In this document: in pieces, positions 34,522 to 44,218 of the stretch
Numbering within the stretch: position 1 is the first letter of the stretch
Layout: each line of letters begins with the position of its first letter
Assembly (NCBI GenBank): GCA_029777335.1
Contig: JAKOSN010000171.1
Span: 100,495-164,494, forward strand
Direction of reading: 5' to 3'
DNA: 64,000 bases
From: Planctomycetota bacterium
GTDB lineage: Bacteria > Planctomycetota > Planctomycetia > Gemmatales > Gemmataceae
The notes under the pieces: model-generated
Told to the model about the DNA's origin: nothing
Database searches by the model: none
Seen by the model: the letters and a program-made list of their open reading frames with translations, nothing else
Made by a program: the position numbers and the translations under genes

Positions 34522-36415
34522 CCACCAACCCCCGATCGCTGGCCGTCCGAATCAGACGGCCGAATCCCTGCTTGAGCTTGATCACCGCCTGCGGCACCTG
34601 GTAGTCGAGAAAGGGTTGTCCACCCGCCGCCTGGATCGCCTCCTGTCGAGCTGCCAGCACCGGCCGATCTGGCGCCACAAACGGCAACTTGGTGATGATC
34701 ACGTTGGTGAGCGCGTCGCCAGGCACATCCACCCCTTGCCAGAAGCTATCCACTCCGAAAAGGACAGCGCCCGGAGTGCTGCGAAAGCGCTCCACCATCT
34801 GCGACCGCGGGACGCCATCGGTCTGGCTGATCAGGGTCCACCCCTGCTGGAGCAAGGCGGGACGCAGTCGCGTGGTCGCCTTCTGCAGCGTCTGGTAACT
34901 GGTGAACAGAACAAAGGCGTGGCCTCGGGTTCGCTGCAGATACTCCGGAATGCGCGTGAAGACCGCTTCGTCGTAACTCTGCGGATCGGTGGACGGATCG
35001 GGCATGCGGCGAAAGAGATGCAGTTCGGCCTGCTCGCGATAGTCGAACGGACTGCCAAGCTGTTCTGTCCGGCAATCCTCCAGCCCCAGACGTTGTTGAA
35101 AGTGGGCAAATCCCTGGCTCCCTCCAACGCTGAGCGTGGCGCTGGTCATGATCACACTGGGCACACGGCTGTAAAGGTGTTCCTTCAAGGTCGGGCCCAC
35201 GTCGATCGGTGCACTGGCCAGGGCGAGCCGTTGCCCGCGTTCTCCGCCGGTCTCAATCCAGTAGACTTGCCCTTCGAGTTCCTGGTTGAGCCACTGACCA
35301 ATTTCCATCGCCATCACCGCGCAACGGTCAGCGACCGCCATGTATTCGATCTTGACCTCGTCTGGCATGTTGGCGGAGAGGTTTTTCAGACTGGAGGACA
35401 ATTTGCGGAGTTCCTCGGTGAGGGGATCAGCCACCACGTTCGGGGTGGAGATGCGCACCGTCTCGGAAGAGGGACGCGTTGTTCCTGGCCGCGTCGGGCG
35501 CGGCTGACGCGCCAGCCATGCCAGCAGATTCTGAAAGAAAACCTCGCACTGAGTGCGGCAGGCCTCCACCTGTTGCTGGGTCTCCGCTGAGTTGACGTTG
35601 GCGAGCAGTCCTCGCCGTTGACGGGGACTGAGGAGCTTGTTCAGCAGGTAGTCGATCCCCCCCTTGCTGATCTGCAATCCCAGGTGTTCGGAGGCGACAT
35701 CCTCGATCGTGTGTGCCTCGTCGAAGATAACCGCCTTGTAGTCGGGGAGGAGACTGGCGCCCGCACGGCGCAGGGCCAGGTCGCTGAAAAAGAGTGCGTG
35801 ATTAACCACCAGCAGATTGGCGCCAAACATCTGTTTGCGCGCCTTGAAGTAGAAACAGCGAGCATACTCGGGGCACTGGCGCCCCAGGCAGTTGCTGCTC
35901 TCGCTCTCCACCAGATCCCAGACAACGGGTGCAGGCTCGAAGGCGAGATCGCTGCGTGAGCCATCCTGAGTCTGGCGCGACCAGCGCCCAATCTGCTGCA
36001 GTTGCTGGGCGTTGTGGAGATCCGCCAGGAGCATCCCCGCCCGTTGCTGGGCACCGCGCAACCGCCGCAGACTCAGGTAGTTAGAGCGTCCCTTGACCAG
36101 CACCGCACTGAATGGTTCGGGCATCACTTTCTGCAGAAAGGGGATGTCCTTGTGGATAATCTGTTCCTGCAGGCTGATGGTGTGGGTGGAGACGACGATC
36201 TTGAAATCCTTGTTCCCCGCGGCCGCCAGCAGCGCAGGGACCAGGTAAGCGAAACTCTTGCCCACGCCCGTGCCCGCCTCGACCATCAGATGGCGTTCCT
36301 GCGCCAGTGCCTGCGCGACCGCCTCGGCCATCTGGAGTTGTTGCGGGCGCGATTCGTAGTTGCCAAGCAACTGCGCCACACGACCGCCAGGACCAAGGAG
36401 GGAAGAAATCGACAT
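34424..36415 (-). CDS. DinG/YoaA-type superfamily 2 DNA helicase
   Basis: A 663-residue ATP-dependent helicase of the XPD/DinG group. Walker A is AGTGVGKS (47-54), the DEAH box is FDEAH (231-235), and the C-terminal motifs include ATLSVGG, GVDSFWQGVDVPGD and QGFGRLIRT. Cysteines 176, 181 and 187 (x4 and x5 spacing) match three of the four cluster ligands, but the first ligand position, in KGRSNYLSLRRL, is Ser115 instead of Cys. The helicase probably acts on damaged or structured DNA. Its 3' end overlaps the GH3-like gene in convergent orientation. Confidence 0.92.
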   Translation of the reverse strand: MSISSLLGPGGRVAQLLGNYESRPQQLQMAEAVAQALAQERHLMVEAGTGVGKSFAYLVPALLAAAGNKDFKIVVSTHTISLQEQIIHKDIPFLQKVMPEPFSAVLVKGRSNYLSLRRLRGAQQRAGMLLADLHNAQQLQQIGRWSRQTQDGSRSDLAFEPAPVVWDLVESESSNCLGRQCPEYARCFYFKARKQMFGANLLVVNHALFFSDLALRRAGASLLPDYKAVIFDEAHTIEDVASEHLGLQISKGGIDYLLNKLLSPRQRRGLLANVNSAETQQQVEACRTQCEVFFQNLLAWLARQPRPTRPGTTRPSSETVRISTPNVVADPLTEELRKLSSSLKNLSANMPDEVKIEYMAVADRCAVMAMEIGQWLNQELEGQVYWIETGGERGQRLALASAPIDVGPTLKEHLYSRVPSVIMTSATLSVGGSQGFAHFQQRLGLEDCRTEQLGSPFDYREQAELHLFRRMPDPSTDPQSYDEAVFTRIPEYLQRTRGHAFVLFTSYQTLQKATTRLRPALLQQGWTLISQTDGVPRSQMVERFRSTPGAVLFGVDSFWQGVDVPGDALTNVIITKLPFVAPDRPVLAARQEAIQAAGGQPFLDYQVPQAVIKLKQGFGRLIRTASDRGLVVIFDPRVLTKGYGRVFLQALPECRRFVDGEPG

Positions 36416-36683
36416 GCCGTGGCACCTGTCACAACGTCGGCTCGGATGGGGGACACCGTGAGAACTTCTGTTCAGGACCGACCGTTTCTCTCACTGATTG
36501 TACCCGGCTGCACGCGGGCCTAACAGCCCAGCCGACCAGCGGAAAAGTCCCGAACCGACCGCCTTTCAAACCCTCCTGATGGGCAAATTGCTCTGGCAGA
36601 AGCGAGAGTCACCTAGCACAATAAGAAACGTGCAATGTGTTGCGGGCTTCCCCGTTTCTCTTGTTCGAGAGGATCGTCGCATC

Positions 36684-37493
36684 ATGCTGGCCACTCTTGC
36701 CTTGCTGGCTACCCTCCAGTCTGCACCCCAGCAGGACAGCGCTCTCAAGTTGACCAATGCCATCGCCAGTCACTCTCCGCTCCGTCTGGCCCGGAAGGAC
36801 GCTGCCAATCCCAAGATCCTGCCCGGTGAATTGTTTTTCCTGTGCTTCGATATCGAGGGCCTCAAGGAAGGCCCCGACGGCGAGGTACTCTACAGCATCG
36901 GCATGGAACTGAAGAACGGCGAGGGGAAGACTCTCTTCAAGCAGGAGCCGCAAAAGGCGACTGCCTATAATTCTCTAGGCGGCGGCAGAGTAGCAGGCTT
37001 TGCTCGCGCCGATATCGGGACCGATACCAAGCCCGGCAAGTACAAGATGATCGTCACCATCATCGATCGAAAGGCGAAGGACGCCGTCAAAACGCTCGAA
37101 CAGGATTTCGAGGTCCTTCCCAAGGGACTCGGGATGATCTCGCTGGGTCTGAGTTACGATCCCGAAGGCCGCATGCCGGCTCCGGCGCTGGGCACCCCGG
37201 GCCAGGCGATGTTCGTCAACTACTTCGCCACCGGCTTCACGCGCGACAAGGACAAGAAGCCGCACTTCGTTGCTGAGATGCAGATTCTCGACGACTCAGG
37301 CAAGCCCGTTCTCGGCAAACCGTACACCGGGACGATCAAGGAAGCGCCTGCCGAGCAGTTGATGTACCCCGTGCAGTTTGTCCTCGGGCTCAATCGGAGC
37401 GGCAACTTCAAGTTGCAAATCAAACTCACCGACAAGCTCACCGATCAGTCGGTTACCGAAACGATCGATCTGAAGGTGGTCGAGTTGAAGTAA
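36684..37493 (+). CDS. Secreted protein of unknown function, beta-rich
   Basis: A 269-residue protein with a short hydrophobic leader (MLATLALLATLQSA) and a mature part of alternating strands: ILPGELFFLCFDIEGLKEGP, GEVLYSIGMELKNGEGKTLF, KPGKYKMIVTIIDRKAKDAV and a second, related half ending TETIDLKVVELK. This suggests two Ig-like beta sandwiches. No catalytic residues or Cys pairs are seen. AGAGGAT lies upstream of ATG 36684; the frame continues upstream but without a leader. It starts a plus-strand run of four genes with gaps of 42, 73 and 22 bp. Confidence 0.7.
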   Translation: MLATLALLATLQSAPQQDSALKLTNAIASHSPLRLARKDAANPKILPGELFFLCFDIEGLKEGPDGEVLYSIGMELKNGEGKTLFKQEPQKATAYNSLGGGRVAGFARADIGTDTKPGKYKMIVTIIDRKAKDAVKTLEQDFEVLPKGLGMISLGLSYDPEGRMPAPALGTPGQAMFVNYFATGFTRDKDKKPHFVAEMQILDDSGKPVLGKPYTGTIKEAPAEQLMYPVQFVLGLNRSGNFKLQIKLTDKLTDQSVTETIDLKVVELK

Positions 37494-37535
37494 GGGACCC
37501 GGTCTGGTGAGCCTCGTCGTACTGGAGAGACAACC

Positions 37536-38159
37536 ATGAGTCAGCTGAACGATCGCATTGCCCAGTTCCGCAAGATGGCCAACGATGATCCGGAGAACGA
37601 ACTGGGCCATTATCGCCTGGGTCAGCTGCTCATGGAGGCCGGCCAGTTCGACGAGGCAGTCACCTCATTTCAGCGCACCCTGGAACTCAGCCCGCAATTC
37701 TCCAAGGTGTATCAGTTGCTCGCCCAGGCGTTGCTTCAGCTCAACCGCCGCGACGAGGCGCTTTCGTTGCTGCGTAAGGGCTATTCCGTGGCCGACGAAC
37801 GGGGCGACCGCATGCCCCGCGACGAGATGGGGAAGATGCTCACCGATCTGGGGGAATCCCTGCCGATTTCGCTGGGAATCAGCACCCCGGCGCGCTCCGC
37901 CGCGCCGATTCCTGGTGCATTCTGTCAGCGCGCGCGGTGCGATATCGAGAAACGGGCGGTTTCGCAGCAACTTTCGGCTCCCCCCTTCCGCGATGAGCTG
38001 GGGCAAAAGATTTACGAACAGGTCTGTGCCGGCTGCTGGAACGACTGGGTGCGCAACTACAGCATCAAGGTCATCAACGAACTGCGCCTGGATCTGAGCA
38101 CCGAACGCGGACAGGAAGAGTACGACCGCTACATGCGCGAGTTCCTTGGGCTGGAATGA
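37536..38159 (+). CDS. TPR protein fused to a YggX-like domain
   Basis: A 207-residue cytoplasmic protein. Residues 1-90 form two to three TPRs (LGHYRLGQLLMEAGQFDEAV, KVYQLLAQALLQLNRRDEAL). From about 126 it matches the YggX/Fe(II)-trafficking fold: FCQRARC, LGQKIYEQVCAGCWNDW and NELRLDLSTERGQEEYDRYM, ending REFLGLE. YggX proteins are normally about 90-residue single domains linked to iron and oxidative protection. The fusion, and the extra CxxC at 164-167, are unusual. It lies 42 bp after the secreted beta-rich protein. Confidence 0.8.
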   Translation: MSQLNDRIAQFRKMANDDPENELGHYRLGQLLMEAGQFDEAVTSFQRTLELSPQFSKVYQLLAQALLQLNRRDEALSLLRKGYSVADERGDRMPRDEMGKMLTDLGESLPISLGISTPARSAAPIPGAFCQRARCDIEKRAVSQQLSAPPFRDELGQKIYEQVCAGCWNDWVRNYSIKVINELRLDLSTERGQEEYDRYMREFLGLE

Positions 38160-38232
38160 CGCTCGCGCCCTGTCTCTTCGCTACGTGGCGCCCGGCCGTC
38201 CTCGCTCCTTTTCCTTCGGAGCGCTCGCTTCC

Positions 38233-38874
38233 ATGGAGATCCAGGAATATCTGCTGCGGTACGGGGTGCTGGGCGACTTTGGCCGCTTTCGCCCCACGCG
38301 CCCCCTTGCGCTCAAGCGCGGCGAACAGGCCGTGATTCAAACTCCCCGTGGCCTGGAAATCGGCGAGGTACTCTGCCCGGCCACCCCGCGCCACGCGCGC
38401 TTTCTCCCCAACACCACCGTTGGCGTGCTCGTTCGTCCCCTCACCAGCGCCGACGAACCAACCGTGCAGCAACTCACTTCGCTCAGCCAGAACATCCACG
38501 AGGAGAGCCGACGACGCGTGGCCGATCTTGCCCTCCCGCTCGAAATCCTGGATGTCGAGGTGCTCTTCGACCGCGCCCAGGCCGTGCTGCATCATGTGCG
38601 CTGGCAGGACTGCGAGGTTCGTCCCCTGGTAAGCGGACTTTCGACAACTTTTGAGATCCAGATTCTTCTCCATGATCTGACCCGCGTCGCGCAGGATCAT
38701 CCCGAACACGAAGAGCATGGCTGCGGCAGTTGCGGCTCGGAGGGTGGCTGCGGTTCGGGAAGTTGCAGCACGGGCGGTTGTGGCAGTTGCGGCGATGCCA
38801 GTGCCGAGGATCTCCGCGCTTACTTTGCCGAACTACGCCTGAAGATGGAGCAGGAGCGTTTTCCTCTGCTCTGA
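38233..38874 (+). CDS. PSP1-domain protein with Cys/Gly-rich segment
   Basis: A 213-residue protein. The PSP1 C-terminal-type domain spans about 1-150, with GEQAVIQTPRGLEIGEVLCP, LEILDVEVLFDRAQAVLHHV and STTFEIQILLHDLTRV. A Cys/Gly-rich run (about residues 160-187) follows, with repeated CGSCG-like units and nearby His residues, suggesting metal binding, then a short helix. PSP1 proteins such as B. subtilis YaaT act in RNA turnover and development complexes, but the role here is unknown. ATG 38233 was picked as the start of homology. The helicase gene starts 22 bp after its stop. Confidence 0.82.
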   Translation: MEIQEYLLRYGVLGDFGRFRPTRPLALKRGEQAVIQTPRGLEIGEVLCPATPRHARFLPNTTVGVLVRPLTSADEPTVQQLTSLSQNIHEESRRRVADLALPLEILDVEVLFDRAQAVLHHVRWQDCEVRPLVSGLSTTFEIQILLHDLTRVAQDHPEHEEHGCGSCGSEGGCGSGSCSTGGCGSCGDASAEDLRAYFAELRLKMEQERFPLL

Positions 38875-38896
38875 GCCTCTCTGAAGCGAGTGTCCG

Positions 38897-41800
38897 ATGG
38901 CCTCTGATCTCGCAGCCCCGCTCGACCACTGGCGCGCCCAACTTCTGGATACCACCAAACGCAACCGCCTGATTCATTGTCGCCTGGGACGTTCCGGCGG
39001 CATCCCTCTGGTTTCTCCAGGCCTGGACGATCTCTGGCAGCGGTTGATCGTCGAGGGGAAAACGATGCAGTTTGTGTGGAAGGAGGATCTCCTCGACCGC
39101 TCGACGGAACCTCGTACGCCAGCACTCGACGATGTACTCACCTTGCCGCTGGACGAGGATCTGGAAACCGCCGAGCCATCCGCCCCGGCCGAGGAACTGG
39201 AGCTATGCCTGCACTCGCGACGCTACGATCCGCGCCAGCATATTCTCACCGCATGGACCGATCGGCAACTGGGAGCCCGATTGACGCGGTTGGCGCTCAA
39301 GGCCCGTGAATCGCTGAGCGAACAGGGCGTGGTCACACTCTTTCTCGTCTTTGGCGTGCTGCGCTGGTTTGAATCACCCGAGAGCGAGGGGGAGATCCTC
39401 TCGCCGTTGCTCCTGGTGCCCGCCACCTTGCAGCGTGAGGCGGTCGGGGCGCCGTGGCTGATTCGTGCCGACGAGGAGGAGCTGGTTCCCAACTACACGC
39501 TGGCACAGCGCCTGCACGATGACTTTCGGTTGTCACTCCCTCTTCCCGACGAACGCGAGGTCGAGGGGGAAAGCTGGCAGCCACACACTTATTTCAGCGC
39601 GATCGAGAAGTGCGGGCAGAAAAGCGATCCCCGCTGGAAGGTGGTCGAGCACAGCGCCCTGGGCAGCTTTCCCTTTCAGAAGCTGGCCATGTGGGAGGAT
39701 CTGGGGCGCAATCGTCCCTTGATCGTTCAGCACGAACTTTGTCGCGCGCTGGCGGGGGACAGCACCGTGAGTCTGGCCACCCCCGCCGAGTTGCCAGATC
39801 CCACTCAGCTGGATGCAACGTTGCTCCCCGATCAGACCTATCAGATCCTTGATGCCGATAGCAGTCAGCAGGCGGCGATTCTGGCCGCGACACGCGGGGC
39901 CAACCTGATCCTCGATGGCCCGCCGGGAACCGGAAAAAGTCAGACGATCGCCAACATCATCGCCGAGTTACTCGCGAACGGCAAAACGATCCTCTTTGTC
40001 AGCGAGAAGACCGCCGCCCTGGAGGTTGTCAAACGTCGGCTCGATGAACGCGGGCTGGGAGATTTTTGCCTGGAACTGCACAGCTCGCGCACCAACAAAC
40101 GCGCGGTGATCGAGGAACTCGGGCGTGTGCTGCAGTTGACCTCCGAGAACGATGCTCCCATTCGCGATACGCTCAAACGCCTGTACGAGCTGCGCCGGAA
40201 CCTGAACGACTATGTTCATGAGCTGCATCGGGTTCATGAACCGCTGGGGTGCAGTGTGTTTCAGGCACAGGGAGCACTCGCCCGGTTGCGCGAACTGACC
40301 CGTGGAGGACGCTGTACCATCCCCGACGTGCGGCAACGTAACTCTGCTTATCTCCGCGAATGGGGCGCTCGCCTCGATCAATTACCCAGCTGTGGCAACG
40401 TGCTGGATCGCCACCATCCCCATCCCTGGCGCGGTTGCCGCGTGCAGAAGTATCAACTGGGTTTGCCCAATGAGATCCACCATCACCTTGAGGCGCTGGC
40501 AGGGCTTGTGGGAGAGGTGATTCCGCTCGCGCAGGCGCTGGTGGACCGTGGCTTTCCCGCAGCCCTGGCTTCCTGGCCCGACTGGGAAGTGACGCGCACC
40601 ACTGTGAACCGTCTGCTCGCCGGGCCGCTCTTTCCACCCTGCTGGTTTGCGCGCGATGCGGCCACGGTGGCGCGAACCTTCCTCGCCATGGAGAAGGTCA
40701 CCCAGAAGTTACAGAGCCAGCAGACGCTCCGCGCGGGGCTCTCTCCCGCGGCGCTGGAGTATCTCACCACCCTCGACCGGGCGCCGCTGCACCACACCCT
40801 GCAGGCCGAACGAAGCGTCCTGGGGCCCCAGGAACGCGAGACGATCGCCGAGCTGCAGCAAAGACAGGAGCGCGCACACCGAGCGTTGACGGCATTGCAC
40901 GTCCGTTTGCGCGCCGTCGCTGAACGTGAGAAAACGGTACGCGGACTCTTGCCGGGCGACATCCCCATGTCAGCGATTGGTACGCTGAATGACCTTTGTG
41001 CCATGACCGCGCAGCTCATTCGCTATCACCCTCTGAAGCCGGGGTGGCTGGAGGAGCAACATCGTCACGAGCTGGAAAGTGCCCTTCAGGGGCATGAAAA
41101 ATCGCAGAGCACAGCGACCGCGGTGCGCACGGAGTTGATTGCCCGCCTCTCGCCGGCGGCCTTCACCCCCGATGGGGCAGCGCTGGTGGAGGAGGGGAAT
41201 CGCTATCGTTCCTGGTGGCGCCGGGTGCTGGGTTTTCTCGGTTGGCGGGCGGTGCAAACACGCCTGGCGAAGTGGTATCCTCACGGCACGCCGACAACGA
41301 GCGAACTCCTTGGGGATCTTCCCCGGTTGCAGACCTACCATCGGGCCGCAGAACATTGTGCCCAGGTGCGCCAGAGCTATGCCGCCGATCTTTGGAGCGA
41401 GGCGGAGAATACTCCCACTGTTCCTGGAACGCTGCAGGCGCTTCGTTTTCTTGCCGATCTCCCGCCCTCAGTGCGTACCGCCCTGGCCAAGAGCGACTGC
41501 CTGGATGTCACCCAGCTGTCACAGGCTGTTGGCGCTTTGCAGACCGCGGTGCGCCAGTTGCACGAGGACTGCACCGCCGTTGTCGTGCTATGCTCCCTCC
41601 CTCCGGAGACACTGCAAACCCAGACGTGTAACCAGGGCGCCGAATGGGTGGGGCGGCAACTGCACGCCCTGGAGGGAGAACGTCGCCTGGTGCAATGGCT
41701 GACCGGGCTTGCACCGACCCAGGCCCAGACTCCCGCGCGAGAATGGTTGACGCGCATAAGCGACTTTCTCGCTCTTGCTAATCTTCTTTCAACACGAGCC

Positions 41801-44218
41801 ACTCTGGAGCGCGACCTGGCACCGCTGCTCGCTGCGACACCCAGCCACTCCTGGCAACACTGGTGCGAACCGGCCAACTGGCTGCTCGCCTTCCTGGCCC
41901 AGACAACCGCGCCCCTGTCTCCCGGTCTGGTGCTGGGGTTGAGCGATTCCACTTTTCGCACCGCGCTGCAAAGCATCGCCACCCAGATGGCGGAGCGCCA
42001 ACCTGAAGCCCTTCGCGCCTCGTGGGGGTTTCTCGACGGCTTGTTTGCCCGCGCCGAGGAAATTTCCACCGGGGTCGTCCTTGATCGGTTAGCGCTCCCC
42101 GCGCTGCACCAGTGGCTGAGCGAGCGAAGCCAGGATGCCGAGCGGGTGCATGAGTGGATCCGGTTTCAGGAGATCGCTCAGCAGGTCGAGGAAGCCGGTT
42201 TTGCCTCCTTGCTCGAGGAGGTGCGTGCGGGGCAGCTGCCGGTCGAAAAGGTGGGCGACGCGTTTCGCGCCTGCTTTTGGCAGCAATGGCTCGATGCGGT
42301 GATCGCTGAGATTCCGGTGTTGCGGACGTTTCGCAGCGAGGCCCATGAGCAATTGATTCGCGAGTTTCGCGCGCTGGATCAAACGGCGATCAAGCTCGCA
42401 GGGCAACGGGTGCGGCATCGGCAGTTGAAACGCCAGGATCGCCCACGGATCCACGAGGACGATGCGCCGCCCTCGTCCGAACTCGGCATGTTGCTCCGCG
42501 AAGTGGGGAAGAAACGGCGCCATCGCCCCTTGCGTAAACTATTCGCCGATATTCCTGGGGTGCTGCTCCGGCTCAAACCGTGCCTGATGATGAGTCCCCT
42601 GGCGGTCAGCACCTACCTCGAATCAGGGGCCTTCTCCTTCGATGTGGTGATCTTCGACGAGGCATCGCAAATTCGTCCGCATGACGCCATCTGTGCCATC
42701 TATCGCGGTCGTCAGCTGATCGTGGCGGGCGATCAAAAACAGTTGCCCCCCACGAGTTTTTTCGAGCGCGGTCCCGAGCTGGGGGAAACGGAAGGAGACG
42801 CCGGCGCCGACCTGAGCGATTACGAGAGCATCCTCGATGTATGTGCGGGGTTGCGCCTGCCGCGCCGCCGACTACGCTGGCATTATCGCAGTCACCGTGA
42901 AGCGTTGATTGCCTTTTCCAATCGTCATTTTTACGACAATCAACTGGTGACCTTTCCCAGCGTGGAGGATCGGCCGGGGAACCCCGCCATCGTCTTTGAA
43001 CATCTCGCCGAGGGACGTTGGCGCAGTGGCACGCGCGGCGGGTGGAATCCGCTGGAGGCGGCGCGCGTGGCGCAGCGGGTGCTGGAGCACTTTCGCGCTC
43101 ACCCCGGAGAAACCCTGGGGGTGATCGCCTTCAGCCAGCGACAACAGATTGCCATTCTCGATGAACTGGAGCGCCAGCGCCGCCAACAACCGGAGCTGGA
43201 ACCCTTCTTTGCCGACGAGCGCGAGTCGCCGTTCTTTGTGAAAAATCTGGAAAATGTGCAAGGCGATGAACGCGATGTGATCTTTTTGAGCGTGGGGTAT
43301 GGGCCGGATGAGACCACGGGGCGCGTGGCGATGCGTTTTGGCCCGTTGAATCTGGCCGGCGGGGAACGACGCTTGAATGTCGCCATCACACGCGCCCGCT
43401 GCCGCCTGCACCTGTTCGCCTCGCTGCGCGCCGGAGAGATCGACCTGACGCGCACCGCCTCGGAAGGCGCCCGCTTGTTGCGCGCCTATCTCGACTTTGC
43501 CGAGCAGGGGCCGAATGCCTGGGCCCGCGAAATCACCAGTGTCAACGCTCATGAATGCGATTCGCCGTTTGAACAGGCGGTGGCGGAGGAACTGCAGCGC
43601 TGCGGATTGACGATCCATCGCCAGGTGGGCTGCGGCGGCTTTCGCATCGATCTGGCAGTGGTCGATCCGCAGCAACAGGGGCGTTATCTGCTTGGCATCG
43701 AATGCGACGGAGCGACCTATCATTCCTCGGCGACGGCGCGCGATCGAGATCGATTGCGGCAGGAAATGCTGGAACGACTGGGATGGAAGATCTGCCGTAT
43801 CTGGTCGACCGACTGGCTTCGTTCACCCACCACCCAGGTGCGCCGGGTGCTCGCTGCCCTGACTCAACCCGCGACCCCGCCTGCCGACCCCTCGCCGGAA
43901 CCACCCCACGAAGAGGACGCGCTTGTACTCCCTGTCGATCCGCCCACGGAGTCCGCGACTGATGTCGACGCACCCCAGCGCATGGAGTTCCCCTCGATCG
44001 ACCAGGTCCCCGAAACGGTGCTGCGCGAGGTGTTACAGGGAACACTCACCAGTTACGGAGCGATGAGTCCTGAGGATCTGACCACCACAGTGGCACGGAA
44101 ACTGGGCTTTGAGCGAACCGGATCGCGCATCAAGGCACGCGTGGAACAAGCGATTGAGGAGTGCAGGCGCGAGGGCCATCTGAGCGCCCTGCCCGACGGC
44201 AGACTGCGCACAGGGTAA
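38897..44218 (+). CDS. DUF4011 superfamily-1 helicase with Vsr-like nuclease and DUF3320-like tail
   Basis: A 1773-residue protein. The N-terminal DUF4011 region has LLDTTKRNRLIH (about 16-27). The SF1 helicase core has Walker A GPPGTGKSQ (about 341-349), FDEASQIRPHDA (about 1252), AGDQKQLPP (about 1275) and a C-terminal motor half with NVQGDERDVIFLSVGYGP and LNVAITRAR. A PD-(D/E)xK/Vsr-like domain lies at about 1555-1640 (SPFEQAVAEEL, FRIDLAVV, GIECDGATYHSS). The last 70 residues resemble DUF3320. From memory, this architecture occurs among single-gene antiviral defence helicases. Here it is the last gene of an apparently housekeeping run; no other defence gene is in the window. Confidence 0.9.
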   Translation: MASDLAAPLDHWRAQLLDTTKRNRLIHCRLGRSGGIPLVSPGLDDLWQRLIVEGKTMQFVWKEDLLDRSTEPRTPALDDVLTLPLDEDLETAEPSAPAEELELCLHSRRYDPRQHILTAWTDRQLGARLTRLALKARESLSEQGVVTLFLVFGVLRWFESPESEGEILSPLLLVPATLQREAVGAPWLIRADEEELVPNYTLAQRLHDDFRLSLPLPDEREVEGESWQPHTYFSAIEKCGQKSDPRWKVVEHSALGSFPFQKLAMWEDLGRNRPLIVQHELCRALAGDSTVSLATPAELPDPTQLDATLLPDQTYQILDADSSQQAAILAATRGANLILDGPPGTGKSQTIANIIAELLANGKTILFVSEKTAALEVVKRRLDERGLGDFCLELHSSRTNKRAVIEELGRVLQLTSENDAPIRDTLKRLYELRRNLNDYVHELHRVHEPLGCSVFQAQGALARLRELTRGGRCTIPDVRQRNSAYLREWGARLDQLPSCGNVLDRHHPHPWRGCRVQKYQLGLPNEIHHHLEALAGLVGEVIPLAQALVDRGFPAALASWPDWEVTRTTVNRLLAGPLFPPCWFARDAATVARTFLAMEKVTQKLQSQQTLRAGLSPAALEYLTTLDRAPLHHTLQAERSVLGPQERETIAELQQRQERAHRALTALHVRLRAVAEREKTVRGLLPGDIPMSAIGTLNDLCAMTAQLIRYHPLKPGWLEEQHRHELESALQGHEKSQSTATAVRTELIARLSPAAFTPDGAALVEEGNRYRSWWRRVLGFLGWRAVQTRLAKWYPHGTPTTSELLGDLPRLQTYHRAAEHCAQVRQSYAADLWSEAENTPTVPGTLQALRFLADLPPSVRTALAKSDCLDVTQLSQAVGALQTAVRQLHEDCTAVVVLCSLPPETLQTQTCNQGAEWVGRQLHALEGERRLVQWLTGLAPTQAQTPAREWLTRISDFLALANLLSTRATLERDLAPLLAATPSHSWQHWCEPANWLLAFLAQTTAPLSPGLVLGLSDSTFRTALQSIATQMAERQPEALRASWGFLDGLFARAEEISTGVVLDRLALPALHQWLSERSQDAERVHEWIRFQEIAQQVEEAGFASLLEEVRAGQLPVEKVGDAFRACFWQQWLDAVIAEIPVLRTFRSEAHEQLIREFRALDQTAIKLAGQRVRHRQLKRQDRPRIHEDDAPPSSELGMLLREVGKKRRHRPLRKLFADIPGVLLRLKPCLMMSPLAVSTYLESGAFSFDVVIFDEASQIRPHDAICAIYRGRQLIVAGDQKQLPPTSFFERGPELGETEGDAGADLSDYESILDVCAGLRLPRRRLRWHYRSHREALIAFSNRHFYDNQLVTFPSVEDRPGNPAIVFEHLAEGRWRSGTRGGWNPLEAARVAQRVLEHFRAHPGETLGVIAFSQRQQIAILDELERQRRQQPELEPFFADERESPFFVKNLENVQGDERDVIFLSVGYGPDETTGRVAMRFGPLNLAGGERRLNVAITRARCRLHLFASLRAGEIDLTRTASEGARLLRAYLDFAEQGPNAWAREITSVNAHECDSPFEQAVAEELQRCGLTIHRQVGCGGFRIDLAVVDPQQQGRYLLGIECDGATYHSSATARDRDRLRQEMLERLGWKICRIWSTDWLRSPTTQVRRVLAALTQPATPPADPSPEPPHEEDALVLPVDPPTESATDVDAPQRMEFPSIDQVPETVLREVLQGTLTSYGAMSPEDLTTTVARKLGFERTGSRIKARVEQAIEECRREGHLSALPDGRLRTG

